DNA of 13,910 bases from Pseudomonadales bacterium (GCA_013043915.1 JABEVH010000176.1:1-13910), one strand, 5' to 3'. Positions 6,323-13,504 are shown, counted from the stretch's first letter. A program made the numbers and translations. The notes: generated by a model from the sequence alone, not told the origin.

Positions 6323-7745
6323 GATGCACCCCCGAACTGGCGGCGGTCAGGGGCAGCCCCATCGCCTGCTGCCCTTGCCAGGGAGGTGGCGACCGTAAGG
6401 CAACCCATAGGGGGCATTCCAGGGTTAAACTCAGCTGACGAGCCAGTTCCAGCATGCCGTCATACCCGGCATAGCCAAACTCCCTTTCCTGGTTGATATC
6501 CAGAAACGGAATGCGAGCCTTCAGCGCCGTATACATATTGCGTCCACCTGCGATGAGGATATCAGCGCCGTAATCTTCAACGGTTTTGAGCAATAAACGC
6601 GGATTGCCTTCATCGAGCATCCTGACGTCTTCGCCCATCAACTCGCGGATACGCGCTTTGTCTTCCTCGGTGGATTTTTTGGTTCCGGTCGCCACCACCT
6701 TCATACCTAAATCCTTCAAAGCAGATACCACCGACCAGGACTTTACGCCCCCGGTATAAAGCAATACTTTTTTTCCCTGCAAACGATGTCGCCATGGTTC
6801 CAGTAAGGTATGTATCCTTGCCTCTTCACGCTCGATCAGTGCCTCCGTTCGCTGCTGTAACTCTTCATCCTTCAAAAAACGTGCAAAGTCACGCAGAGCC
6901 CGTGACGTATCGGTTACCCCATAAAAGCTACCTTCAAACCAGGGCGTGCCATAACGTTCCTGCAGTCGTCGAGCTACATTGATCATGGCTTTGGAACAGA
7001 CCATCATATTGGTTTCAGCGGCATGCATGGTCTGTACTTCGCGATAACGCGCATCACCGGACAAGGTACAAAGCACACGCAAACCCAGCTCATCGAGCAG
7101 AGGTAAAACATGCCAAAACTCACCCGCAATGTTGTATTCCCCGATCAAATTGACATCATGAACGGTAATACCTAGACGATGCGATGCCGGCGGTAGTTCA
7201 TCAGGGGTTCGCGTCCCTATAACGTACTCCACCATAGCTTCCCCGGCGATACGATTGCCTAAGTTCTTGCTGCCATAAAATCCTGCGGCATCGATCGGCA
7301 CAACAGGTACGCCCCAGCGCGCGCTGGCAGCCTTGCACACAGCACCCACATCATCACCAATCAAGGCAGGAACACAGGTGTTATAGACAAAAACAGCAGG
7401 CGGAGCATAGGTGTCGATAGCCTGCTTGATAGCATGAAATAGACGTTTCTCGCCACGCCCCATGATCACATCCTGCTCGCTAAGATCGGTGGTCATTCCT
7501 ATACGGTAGAGATCAGGACCACTGGAGCAGGTGCCCCGGTTATCCCAGGAGCTACCGGCGCAGGCGATAGTGCCATGCACGATGTGGGCAACATCTGCTA
7601 TTGGCAACAGGGCAATTTGGGCGCCATCAAATGCACAACCACCATCCGTAGCCCCTGGCTTGGACTTGGCACAACCCGACTTCTCCTTCGTGTTGTGATC
7701 GCAAGCAGGTTCATTCAATAGCTCTGCGATGTCTCTGGCCTTCAT
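6315..7745 (-). CDS. nifE: NifE, FeMo-cofactor scaffold subunit
   Basis: This 476-aa protein is the alpha-type subunit of NifEN. With the ATG at 7745, the conserved cysteines fall at C37 (GGCAFDGAQ), C62 (IACAGSSWDN), C124 (YNTCVPALIG) and C250 (NMMVCSKAM), the same numbers as in A. vinelandii NifE. This and the GAGG ribosome site 5 nt upstream decide the start; a GTG two codons earlier (7751) is in frame but would shift the numbering. GAQIALLPIADVAHIVHG and LIGEYNIAGEFWHVLPLL are hallmark segments. There is an extra cysteine at residue 73 (NRGTCSSG) where I recall arginine in A. vinelandii. It is the first gene of the nine-gene leftward operon and has its own sigma-54 promoter and NifA site. 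Confidence 0.96.
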   Translation of the reverse strand: MKARDIAELLNEPACDHNTKEKSGCAKSKPGATDGGCAFDGAQIALLPIADVAHIVHGTIACAGSSWDNRGTCSSGPDLYRIGMTTDLSEQDVIMGRGEKRLFHAIKQAIDTYAPPAVFVYNTCVPALIGDDVGAVCKAASARWGVPVVPIDAAGFYGSKNLGNRIAGEAMVEYVIGTRTPDELPPASHRLGITVHDVNLIGEYNIAGEFWHVLPLLDELGLRVLCTLSGDARYREVQTMHAAETNMMVCSKAMINVARRLQERYGTPWFEGSFYGVTDTSRALRDFARFLKDEELQQRTEALIEREEARIHTLLEPWRHRLQGKKVLLYTGGVKSWSVVSALKDLGMKVVATGTKKSTEEDKARIRELMGEDVRMLDEGNPRLLLKTVEDYGADILIAGGRNMYTALKARIPFLDINQEREFGYAGYDGMLELARQLSLTLECPLWVALRSPPPWQGQQAMGLPLTAASSGVHHA

Positions 7746-7807
7746 AATCACCTCACCTGGTTTTACCCATGGTCAAACTACAGCCACATGACTCATGAAC
7801 TAGCTAC

Positions 7808-7823
7808 TGCAATGCCCATACCA
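7808..7823 (-). promoter_or_regulatory. sigma-54 (-24/-12) promoter for the nifENX operon
   Basis: On the minus strand the sequence is TGGTATGGGCATTGCA. It has the invariant GG and GC at 10-bp spacing and a perfect TTGCA -12 box. The predicted start site is about 7797, with a leader of about 51 nt to the nifE ATG at 7745. An exact NifA site lies 64 bp upstream of the -24 box. A near-consensus IHF element (one mismatch, TTTCAACTCATTG at 7826-7838) lies next to the promoter and is only tentative. Confidence 0.82.
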
Positions 7824-7846
7824 AATTTCAACTCATTGTAAAGTAA

Positions 7847-7870
7847 CAGGTTATTTTATTTTATAACCTG
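7847..7870. terminator. Stem-loop after the LRV gene, inside the nifE control region
   Basis: Arms CAGGTTAT (7847-7854) and ATAACCTG (7863-7870) form a perfect 8-bp stem with an 8-nt A/T loop. It lies about 37 nt after the LRV stop codon on the minus strand. The sequence after the stem (TTACTTTACA) has no strong U tract, so it is at best a weak intrinsic terminator of the nifH operon. It also occupies the spacer between the nifE promoter and its NifA site. Confidence 0.5.
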
Positions 7871-7886
7871 ACAAGCACATGAACAT

Positions 7887-7902
7887 TGTCAGCTTTGCCA
7901 CA
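7887..7902. promoter_or_regulatory. NifA upstream activator site (TGT-N10-ACA) for nifE
   Basis: The sequence TGTCAGCTTTGCCACA is an exact TGT-N10-ACA element, centred about 98 bp upstream of the predicted nifE start site. It sits only 5 bp past the LRV stop codon. Confidence 0.75.
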
Positions 7903-7907
7903 GGACT

Positions 7908-8669
7908 TCAGGTATTGATCCAACAATGCTTGCGTGCAGCAATAGCTGCAGCCACTTCTGGATCAGGATCGCTCATCAGTTCAGCCACACAGTGGCTACT
8001 GGCATGCTGTACTGCGGCCAAACGTACGGTCCAATCCGGATCATGCAACAGTTCATCGGCATCTTCCGGTGAGGAGCGTTCCGCCACCATGCGTCTGATT
8101 TCAGGCTCGGGATCTGCACGCATTAACCCTAAGGACTCCTCAGGCAAACGACGGACCACGGCTTCACGGACCTGCCTGTCAGGGTCTCTGATCAAGCGAA
8201 ATAAACGCCCCAAGGGGAGACGACCAGCTACACACACCCTAACCAAATAATCAGGATCATTCGCCAGGTTTTCCAGCAGACTGACAGGCAAGCGGGAAGC
8301 CACCGTCAACCTAACCTCCCTATCCTCATCCTGTAACAGGGCGGCTAAATCAGGGGGAGCTAATCGTGAGGCTACCGCTCGCCTCACTACCTCATCAGCA
8401 TCTCTTGTCATGGCTTGTAGGTTTGCCAGGGGAGCAAACCTGACAGCCACAGCCCGACGCTCCCAATATGAATCCACCAGAAAATGCACAGCTTCATCCG
8501 GATGTTTGCGAAAAAAACGCTCAATCTGACGACCACTCGCGGAGGCCACACAACAATCTCCAGGCTGACAAGACTGATGCATGCGGCGCTTAAGATCATA
8601 AGGACATGATGAGCAATCAACAGAGTCTGCCTCTTGTTCAGAAGGCTTATCTATCCTGTCAGTTTTCAT
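7908..8669 (-). CDS. LRV (leucine-rich repeat variant) protein with N-terminal 4Fe-4S cluster motif
   Basis: This 253-aa protein has a cysteine-rich N-terminus followed by a helical repeat solenoid. C19, C22, C34, C39 and C40 (CSSC at 19-22, then SCQPGDCC) fit the Fe-S cluster domain of the A. vinelandii LRV protein, which was structurally characterised; its function is unknown. From residue 66 to the end I count seven repeats of exactly 24 residues plus a shortened eighth. They begin at 66, 90, 114, 138, 162, 186, 210 and 234, most with a DPDxxVRxxVAxRL-type core. It overlaps the preceding 91-aa gene by 11 nt, so it is the last gene of the nifHDKT operon. Cytoplasmic; probably protein-binding and redox- or iron-sensitive (inference). 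Confidence 0.9.
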   Translation of the reverse strand: MKTDRIDKPSEQEADSVDCSSCPYDLKRRMHQSCQPGDCCVASASGRQIERFFRKHPDEAVHFLVDSYWERRAVAVRFAPLANLQAMTRDADEVVRRAVASRLAPPDLAALLQDEDREVRLTVASRLPVSLLENLANDPDYLVRVCVAGRLPLGRLFRLIRDPDRQVREAVVRRLPEESLGLMRADPEPEIRRMVAERSSPEDADELLHDPDWTVRLAAVQHASSHCVAELMSDPDPEVAAAIAARKHCWINT

Positions 8670-8934
8670 CGCTAACTTCTGCCACCACGATGCCTACCGC
8701 ACGATCATAATCACGGGTTAGTCGGGCACAGTGCTGGCTACTATCGACTAAAAAAATTCTATAGCGATCACAAGCTGCCACCGGAGTTACCTTCGCAGGC
8801 AAGTCATCCTCTGAACACAGGGTGACGGCATATCCCTGCATTCTCCAGAGAGCCACGTCAAAGCCGGCTTCATCCTCCAGGCTTAGCTGTTGCAACATGC
8901 GTTCAACGACCGATGCAGTGATTGACAAGGCCAT
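8659..8934 (-). CDS. Unrecognised 91-aa protein between nifT and LRV gene
   Basis: I do not recognise the family. The product has 91 residues and is soluble, with an N-terminal amphipathic helix (about residues 5-20), a central strand-like segment YAVTLC, three cysteines (C40, C55, C69) and a C-terminal strand GIVVAEVSDEN. The frame is open upstream to 9021, but I chose ATG 8934. It follows the nifT stop by one nucleotide, has a GGAG ribosome site 7 nt upstream, and avoids a long overlap with nifT. It is far too short for NifY or NafY, which often occupy this place, and lacks their cofactor-binding motifs. Its end overlaps the LRV gene by 11 nt, suggesting a joint function. Confidence 0.8.
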   Translation of the reverse strand: MALSITASVVERMLQQLSLEDEAGFDVALWRMQGYAVTLCSEDDLPAKVTPVAACDRYRIFLVDSSQHCARLTRDYDRAVGIVVAEVSDEN

Positions 8935-8935
8935 C

Positions 8936-9157
8936 CTAGGACTCCCCGGCTCGCTTGGCACGCAAGGTAATGGGCAATCCAGGAGGGGCCGATAGCGGCT
9001 CAATAAAGTAGGCTGTTCCATCCTCTAGCTTTAATTCACCACCCCAGCGATCCGGGGCATCAAACTCCATGGTCACTACATTGGCTTCAAGATCCTTCTT
9101 GGCTACATACAGGGTCAGTTGGCCCTGCTTGTTGCGACGTATCATGACACTGGGCAT
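8936..9157 (-). CDS. nifT: NifT/FixU family protein
   Basis: This 73-aa protein has the full NifT/FixU pattern: MPSVMIRRNKQGQLTLYVAK at the start, a central DRWGGELKLEDGTAYFIEPL and a C-terminal PPGLPITLRAKR. NifT regularly follows nifK, but its function is unclear and deletion has little effect in organisms where it was tested. An AGGAG ribosome site lies 9 nt before the ATG. A strong hairpin separates it from nifK, which may lower its expression relative to nifHDK. It is followed after 1 nt by the 91-aa gene. Confidence 0.94.
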   Translation of the reverse strand: MPSVMIRRNKQGQLTLYVAKKDLEANVVTMEFDAPDRWGGELKLEDGTAYFIEPLSAPPGLPITLRAKRAGES

Positions 9158-9186
9158 GAGCGATTACTCCTCGGCGAGTTAACAAA

Positions 9187-9209
9187 GCCGGGGAAACCCG
9201 TTCCCCGGC
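9187..9209 (-). terminator. nifK-nifT intergenic hairpin (possible attenuating terminator)
   Basis: Arms GCCGGGGAA (9187-9195) and TTCCCCGGC (9201-9209) make a perfect 9-bp GC-rich stem with a 5-nt loop, starting 8 nt after the nifK stop. On the transcript it is followed by UUUGUUAACUC, a short U-rich tail. It could act as a partial terminator or a 3' stabiliser for the nifHDK message. Confidence 0.65.
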
Positions 9210-9217
9210 CATACATA

Positions 9218-10789
9218 TCAACGAACCAGATCGTAGTTGAAATCCGTTGACTGCATCCCGCGCGTATCTTCATCGAGACGCTCAAGCACACTGTTGACCA
9301 ATGTGGTCAATATCTGCATGGCTCCTTCATAACCCAGCGTAGTCTGACGATGCAGATGATGACGGTCAAAAATGGGAAACCCAAGCCGTATCAGGGGCAC
9401 TTCAAATTCCTTGCCTTTGTGCAGGGTGTCGCGTTGTATGAATTTACCGTAGGAGTTTCCGATCATAAAATCAGGCTTATCGGTGAACACCAGTGAGCGC
9501 AGATGCCAAAGATCATGGCCTGAGTAAATTTTTGCTGATTTCCCATAGGGTGAGGATTCCAACAAAGATTCCATCGCTTTTTTCCAGCGCTTGTTGCCGT
9601 TGTGGCACAAGATATGGATGGGTTCTGCCCCAAGCTCCATCAAAAACTTAACCAGCCCCATGACAAAATCAGGATCACCCCATAACGCAAAACGTTTGCC
9701 ATGCAACCAGGTATGCGAGTCCGTCATCATATCGACCAAACGGCCACGCTCACGGGTCAGGCTCTCAGGGATGGGCTTGCCACTTATTTCGCTGACCTTC
9801 ATAAGAAAGTCATCGGTCCAGTCCAGTCCCATGGGGATATTGAGTTTGGGAACCTCTTGATGCCAGGTGGTCTCCACAAATTTCTTTGACTTATCGAGCT
9901 GCCAGGGCTGCAGCAATACGGTAGTCATCGCGTTGGGAGCATCTTTGACGTCCTGTAGAGTCGTCCCTCCCGCATACATGCGAAATTGTCCATCCGCGGG
10001 GGTATCCAGCACTTCTTCCGGATCAGACAACAGGGTGTAATCCACCTTCATCTCGCTGAGCATGCGCTTGATGACCCGGAAATTACCCAAGTAAGTCTCA
10101 AATCCTGGCACAAAATTGATCTTGCCATTGCTGCCAACGACCTTGTCCTCCATATGATTGAGCGTCAAATGGCGGAGTATGCCTTCAAACATATTGTCCC
10201 AGCCGGTGATGTGGCTACCGACAAAACTGGGTGTATGGGCGAAAGGCACCGGATAATCCTGAGGAATAAATCCTTCCTTTCTGGAGTTGCCGATAAATGC
10301 ATTCAAATCATCGCCGATCACTTCTGCCATGCACGTGGTCGATACGGCAATCATGTCAGGCTTGTAGGTAGCCAGGCAATTCTGCAGACCATCTTTCATG
10401 TTCTGCTGACCACCAAATACGGCTGCATCTTCGGTCATGGAGTCCGAAACACAGGCGATAGGTTCCTTGAAATGGCGATTAAAATAGGAGCGAAAATAAG
10501 CTACACAGCCCTGCGAACCATGGACATAGGGCAAGGTCTTTTCAAAACCCAGGGAGCACAAAACTGCTCCTAAGGGCTGACATGCCTTGGCCGGATTGAT
10601 GGTTAGCGCTTCGCGCTGAAAATTCAGTTCCTGATACTCCATGGTCGTAGACCACTGGAACACTTCATCAATTTTTTCCTGGGGATGCTTTTCTTCAAAA
10701 TCATCGCGCTTGCGCGCCAGCATCTCCACATAATCATCTTCAAGGAACAACGGATAGCTGGTTTTGATGTTATCAACCTGCTGACTCAT
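9218..10789 (-). CDS. nifK: NifK, nitrogenase MoFe protein beta subunit
   Basis: This 523-aa protein is the beta subunit of dinitrogenase, which shares the P-cluster with NifD. The P-cluster ligands are at C70 (PAKACQPLG), C95 (HGSQGCVAYFR) and C153 (VSTTCMAEVIGDD), and the P-cluster-associated serine at S188 (HTPSFVGSH). Numbers and total length equal those of A. vinelandii NifK as I recall. The N-terminal extension (about residues 1-50) is typical of group I NifK. An AGGAG ribosome site lies 7 nt before the ATG. It is separated from nifD by an 85-nt gap containing a hairpin. The C-terminus ends in DFNYDLVR, as in other MoFe beta subunits. Confidence 0.98.
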   Translation of the reverse strand: MSQQVDNIKTSYPLFLEDDYVEMLARKRDDFEEKHPQEKIDEVFQWSTTMEYQELNFQREALTINPAKACQPLGAVLCSLGFEKTLPYVHGSQGCVAYFRSYFNRHFKEPIACVSDSMTEDAAVFGGQQNMKDGLQNCLATYKPDMIAVSTTCMAEVIGDDLNAFIGNSRKEGFIPQDYPVPFAHTPSFVGSHITGWDNMFEGILRHLTLNHMEDKVVGSNGKINFVPGFETYLGNFRVIKRMLSEMKVDYTLLSDPEEVLDTPADGQFRMYAGGTTLQDVKDAPNAMTTVLLQPWQLDKSKKFVETTWHQEVPKLNIPMGLDWTDDFLMKVSEISGKPIPESLTRERGRLVDMMTDSHTWLHGKRFALWGDPDFVMGLVKFLMELGAEPIHILCHNGNKRWKKAMESLLESSPYGKSAKIYSGHDLWHLRSLVFTDKPDFMIGNSYGKFIQRDTLHKGKEFEVPLIRLGFPIFDRHHLHRQTTLGYEGAMQILTTLVNSVLERLDEDTRGMQSTDFNYDLVR

Positions 10790-10837
10790 GATTCTTCTCC
10801 TCTCGCGCCACGCCTATGTGGACAACGATTTCGGGAC

Positions 10838-10854
10838 TCCACCCTGCGGGTGGA
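10838..10854 (-). repeat. nifD-nifK intergenic hairpin
   Basis: Arms TCCACCC (10838-10844) and GGGTGGA (10848-10854) form a perfect 7-bp stem with a 3-nt loop in the 85-nt nifD-nifK gap. No U tract follows, so it is more likely a transcript-stability or processing element than a terminator. Confidence 0.55.
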
Positions 10855-10874
10855 CCATTTACAGCCATGTCACC

Positions 10875-12368
10875 TCAAGCCTGGGCACGCATCGGCTCAC
10901 TGGCCTCTTCATCCTTTTGCCAGGGAGCCTTCAGCTTTTTCCAGCATGGATTATTCAAGGTCATGTCCATATCGCGGGCAAAAATAGCGAAGCCATCAAA
11001 ACCGTGGTAAGGCCCTGAATAGTCCCAGGAATGCATCTGCCGGAAGGGCACACCCATTTTCTGGAATATGTATTTTTCCTTGATTCCCGACCCTATCAAG
11101 TCAGGTTTAACGCGTTTGACAAACTCTTCAAATTCATAGCCTGTCACATCGTCATAAAGCAAGGTGGACTCACCCATTTCCTTGATGGTACGGTCATAGT
11201 CATCGTTGTGGCCGAATTCATATCCGGTACCCACCACATCCATGCCCAGATCCTCATAGGCCCCAATGACATGGCGCGGACGCAAACCACCCACATAAAG
11301 CATGACCCGCTTCCCTTCCAGACGTGGCCGGTATTTTGCTACCACCGCCTCCCATTCCGGCTTGTACCGGGCAATGACTTCTTCACACTTCTGCTGAATA
11401 GAAGCGTCAAAATTTGCAGCGATGGCGCGTAGTGATTCTTCTGTCTTGGTTGGACCAAAGAAGTTGTATTCCATCCAAGGAATACCGTACTTTTCTTCCA
11501 TATGGCGAGAGATGTAATTCATCGAACGGTAGCAATGCACCAAGTTGAGCTTGACCTTGGGTGTCAGCTCCATTTCGGAGAGTGTGCCATCCCCTGACCA
11601 CTGCGCAACCACACGCAGCCCTATCTCTTCCAACAGGATTCTTGACGACCAAGCATCACCACCGATGTTATAATCGCCGATGATGGCCACATCATAGGGA
11701 GTGCTGGCAAAGCTGGTGTCGTCATCGCGTTTACTCAGGACCCAATCACGGATCGTATCATTGGCAATATGATGCCCCAATGACTGCGACACGCCACGAA
11801 AGCCTTCACAACGCACCGGAACTATGGTGGTTTCATGCTCAGCTGCCTTGCGTTTAGATACGGCTTCAATGTCATCGCCAATCAACCCGATCGGGCATTC
11901 CGACTGAATCGATATCCCCTTATTCAAAGGAAACAACGTTTCGATTTCGTCGATCAGTTTGGCCAGCTTTTTATCTCCGCCAAACACAATGTCCTTTTCC
12001 TGAAAATCAGAGGTAAAGTTCATGGTCACGAATGTATTGATGCCAGTGGTGCCGATGTAATAGTTACGGCGTCCTGCTCGCGAGTACTGTCCACAACCGA
12101 CAGGTCCATGCGAGATATGTATCATATCCTTGACCGGCCCCCAGACCACGCCTTTGGAGCCGGCGTAGGCGCAACCACGGATGGTCATCAAACCAGGTTG
12201 TGACTTTTTATTCGATATAATGCATTTCTTTGATTGTTCAGCCTCAGGTTCATTGGCAGCTAAGTGCTTGGCCCTATCTTTTTTAGCCTTTTCAGGATAA
12301 ACCTGCAGCACTTCCTGAATCAGTGACTCCACCTCGTCTTTCGACAAGTTATCCATACCGTTCGTCAT
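10875..12368 (-). CDS. nifD: NifD, nitrogenase MoFe protein alpha subunit
   Basis: This 497-aa protein is the alpha subunit of dinitrogenase and carries the FeMo-cofactor active site. P-cluster ligands are C66 (IRGCAYAGS), C92 (GPVGCGQYSR) and C158 (QSECPIGLIGDD). FeMo-cofactor ligands are C279 (LVHCYRSMNY) and H446 (FRQMHSWDYSG). All are offset by 4 from A. vinelandii (62, 88, 154, 275, 442), explained by the slightly longer N-terminus MTNGMDNLSK. An in-frame ATG at codon 5 is an alternative start, but the first ATG has a GGAG ribosome site 7 nt upstream. It follows nifH by 79 nt containing a hairpin. Confidence 0.98.
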   Translation of the reverse strand: MTNGMDNLSKDEVESLIQEVLQVYPEKAKKDRAKHLAANEPEAEQSKKCIISNKKSQPGLMTIRGCAYAGSKGVVWGPVKDMIHISHGPVGCGQYSRAGRRNYYIGTTGINTFVTMNFTSDFQEKDIVFGGDKKLAKLIDEIETLFPLNKGISIQSECPIGLIGDDIEAVSKRKAAEHETTIVPVRCEGFRGVSQSLGHHIANDTIRDWVLSKRDDDTSFASTPYDVAIIGDYNIGGDAWSSRILLEEIGLRVVAQWSGDGTLSEMELTPKVKLNLVHCYRSMNYISRHMEEKYGIPWMEYNFFGPTKTEESLRAIAANFDASIQQKCEEVIARYKPEWEAVVAKYRPRLEGKRVMLYVGGLRPRHVIGAYEDLGMDVVGTGYEFGHNDDYDRTIKEMGESTLLYDDVTGYEFEEFVKRVKPDLIGSGIKEKYIFQKMGVPFRQMHSWDYSGPYHGFDGFAIFARDMDMTLNNPCWKKLKAPWQKDEEASEPMRAQA

Positions 12369-12419
12369 GATCTGTCTCCGCGTGAATACCTACGTTCAAC
12401 ATCAACCTTTCTCAAGACA

Positions 12420-12439
12420 CTGGCCGCTGACGCGGCCAG
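12420..12439 (-). repeat. nifH-nifD intergenic hairpin
   Basis: Arms CTGGCCGC (12420-12427) and GCGGCCAG (12432-12439) form a perfect 8-bp GC-rich stem with a TGAC tetraloop, starting 8 nt after the nifH stop. No U tract follows. Such hairpins after nifH are known in other diazotrophs and are thought to favour a separate, stable nifH message, matching the higher need for Fe protein. Confidence 0.65.
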
Positions 12440-12447
12440 GTACTGGA

Positions 12448-13335
12448 TTAAGCCAATGCCACAGATTCTTCCTCTGCTGTCTTGCCGATGATGGAGGTGT
12501 CCTCTTCATCCATGATGCCAAACTCCATCAGCAGGGCTTCAAGTTCATCCATGGTGACCGGCGTCGGAATGACAAACTTGCGATTTTCGATGATCTTGTT
12601 AGCCAGGGAGCGGTATTCATCCGCCTGCTTGGCCTTGGGATCGTACTCAATCACGGTCATACGGCGAATTTCAGCGCGCTGCACAACGTTGTCACGCGGT
12701 ACAAAATGGATCATCTGTGTGCCCAGCTTTTCAGCCAGAGCCACAATCAGATCGTCTTCACGGTCGGTATTGCGGCTATTGCAAATCAGTCCAGCTAAAC
12801 GCACACTGCCCGAGTTGGCGTACTTCACAATACCCTTGGCGATATTATTGGCAGCATACATAGCCATCATTTCACCCGAGCAAACGATGTAAATTTCCTG
12901 AGCCTTGTTCTCGCGAATGGGCATAGCGAAACCGCCACAGACCACGTCACCGAGCACGTCATAAAACACGAAGTCGAGATCTTCTTCGTAGGCCCCTTCT
13001 TCCTCCAGGAAATTGATGGCCGTAATAACGCCACGCCCTGCACAACCGACTCCTGGCTCAGGTCCACCTGATTCAACACAGCGAATACCGCGATAACCTG
13101 CTTTCAGCACATCATCGAGTTCGAGATCTTCCACGGTTCCTGCTTCAGCGGCCATTTCCATAATGGAATTTTGCGCCTTGGCATGTAGAATCAGACGTGT
13201 CGAATCTGCTTTCGGATCGCAACCTACGATCATTACCTTCTTGCCGGCTTCGGCCAGGGCTGCCACCAGATTTTGAGTCGTGGTGGACTTCCCGATACCT
13301 CCTTTGCCGTAAATGGCGCATTGACGCAATGCCAT
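12448..13335 (-). CDS. nifH: NifH, nitrogenase Fe protein (dinitrogenase reductase)
   Basis: This 295-aa Fe protein is a homodimeric ATPase that passes electrons one at a time to NifDK and also acts in FeMo-cofactor synthesis. Visible features are the P-loop GKGGIGKS (residues 10-17), cluster-ligand cysteines C98 (GVGCAGRG) and C133 (DVVCGGFAMP), and R101, the arginine ADP-ribosylated by DraT in some diazotrophs. The frame is open to 13431, but I start at ATG 13335: GGAGG lies just upstream and the family begins MALRQCAIYG. It is the first gene of nifHDKT-91aa-LRV. Expression is expected from the sigma-54 promoter at 13441-13456. Confidence 0.98.
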   Translation of the reverse strand: MALRQCAIYGKGGIGKSTTTQNLVAALAEAGKKVMIVGCDPKADSTRLILHAKAQNSIMEMAAEAGTVEDLELDDVLKAGYRGIRCVESGGPEPGVGCAGRGVITAINFLEEEGAYEEDLDFVFYDVLGDVVCGGFAMPIRENKAQEIYIVCSGEMMAMYAANNIAKGIVKYANSGSVRLAGLICNSRNTDREDDLIVALAEKLGTQMIHFVPRDNVVQRAEIRRMTVIEYDPKAKQADEYRSLANKIIENRKFVIPTPVTMDELEALLMEFGIMDEEDTSIIGKTAEEESVALA

Positions 13336-13395
13336 GATAAGTTTCTCCTCCAGGGTTACATTCCACACGCAACATTGCTGTGCGGGCTTCGAGCT

Positions 13396-13432
13396 GGTGC
13401 ACGGGCCTGCTGCTGCGTGCCTCCGGTGCACC
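13396..13432 (-). repeat. Inverted repeat at the 5' end of the nifH leader
   Basis: Arms GGTGCAC (13396-13402) and GTGCACC (13426-13432) are perfectly complementary over 7 bp with a 23-nt loop. The predicted nifH start site (about 13430) falls at the outer arm, so the message would begin with a stem-loop. The first two bases of the outer arm may lie just before the start site. Confidence 0.4.
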
Positions 13433-13440
13433 CCTAGTTC

Positions 13441-13456
13441 TGCACTCTTTGTGCCA
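13441..13456 (-). promoter_or_regulatory. sigma-54 (-24/-12) promoter for nifHDKT
   Basis: On the minus strand the sequence is TGGCACAAAGAGTGCA. The -24 box is a perfect TGGCAC and the -12 box is GTGCA (one base from TTGCA), with the GG and GC at the required spacing. The predicted start site is about 13430, giving a leader of about 95 nt. An exact NifA site is centred about 128 bp upstream. Confidence 0.87.
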
Positions 13457-13480
13457 GCCAGCCATTAAATTCTATCTTGT

Positions 13481-13504
13481 TGTTTTATATATTTCTTAAT
13501 AACG
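13481..13504. promoter_or_regulatory. Possible ModE box upstream of nifH (weak)
   Basis: Half-sites TGTTTTAT (13481-13488) and TAATAACG (13497-13504), 8 bp apart, match the E. coli modA ModE operator halves (CGTTATAT and ACATAACG, also 8 bp apart) at 6 of 8 positions each. The region is AT-rich, so chance similarity is likely; it could instead be a bending or IHF region. It lies between the nifH promoter and its NifA site. Confidence 0.25.

Noticed and set aside
8935..9021. Upstream start of the 91-aa gene inside nifT
   Set aside because: It would overlap nifT by 86 nt; ATG 8934 has a ribosome site and is one base after the nifT stop.
9986..10573. 195-aa open frame on the plus strand opposite nifK
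   Set aside because: It is antisense to a strongly conserved gene, with no ribosome site or recognisable protein features.
13336..13431. N-terminal extension of nifH
   Set aside because: NifH universally begins near MALRQCAIYG; GGAGG lies just before ATG 13335, and the extension is the untranslated leader.
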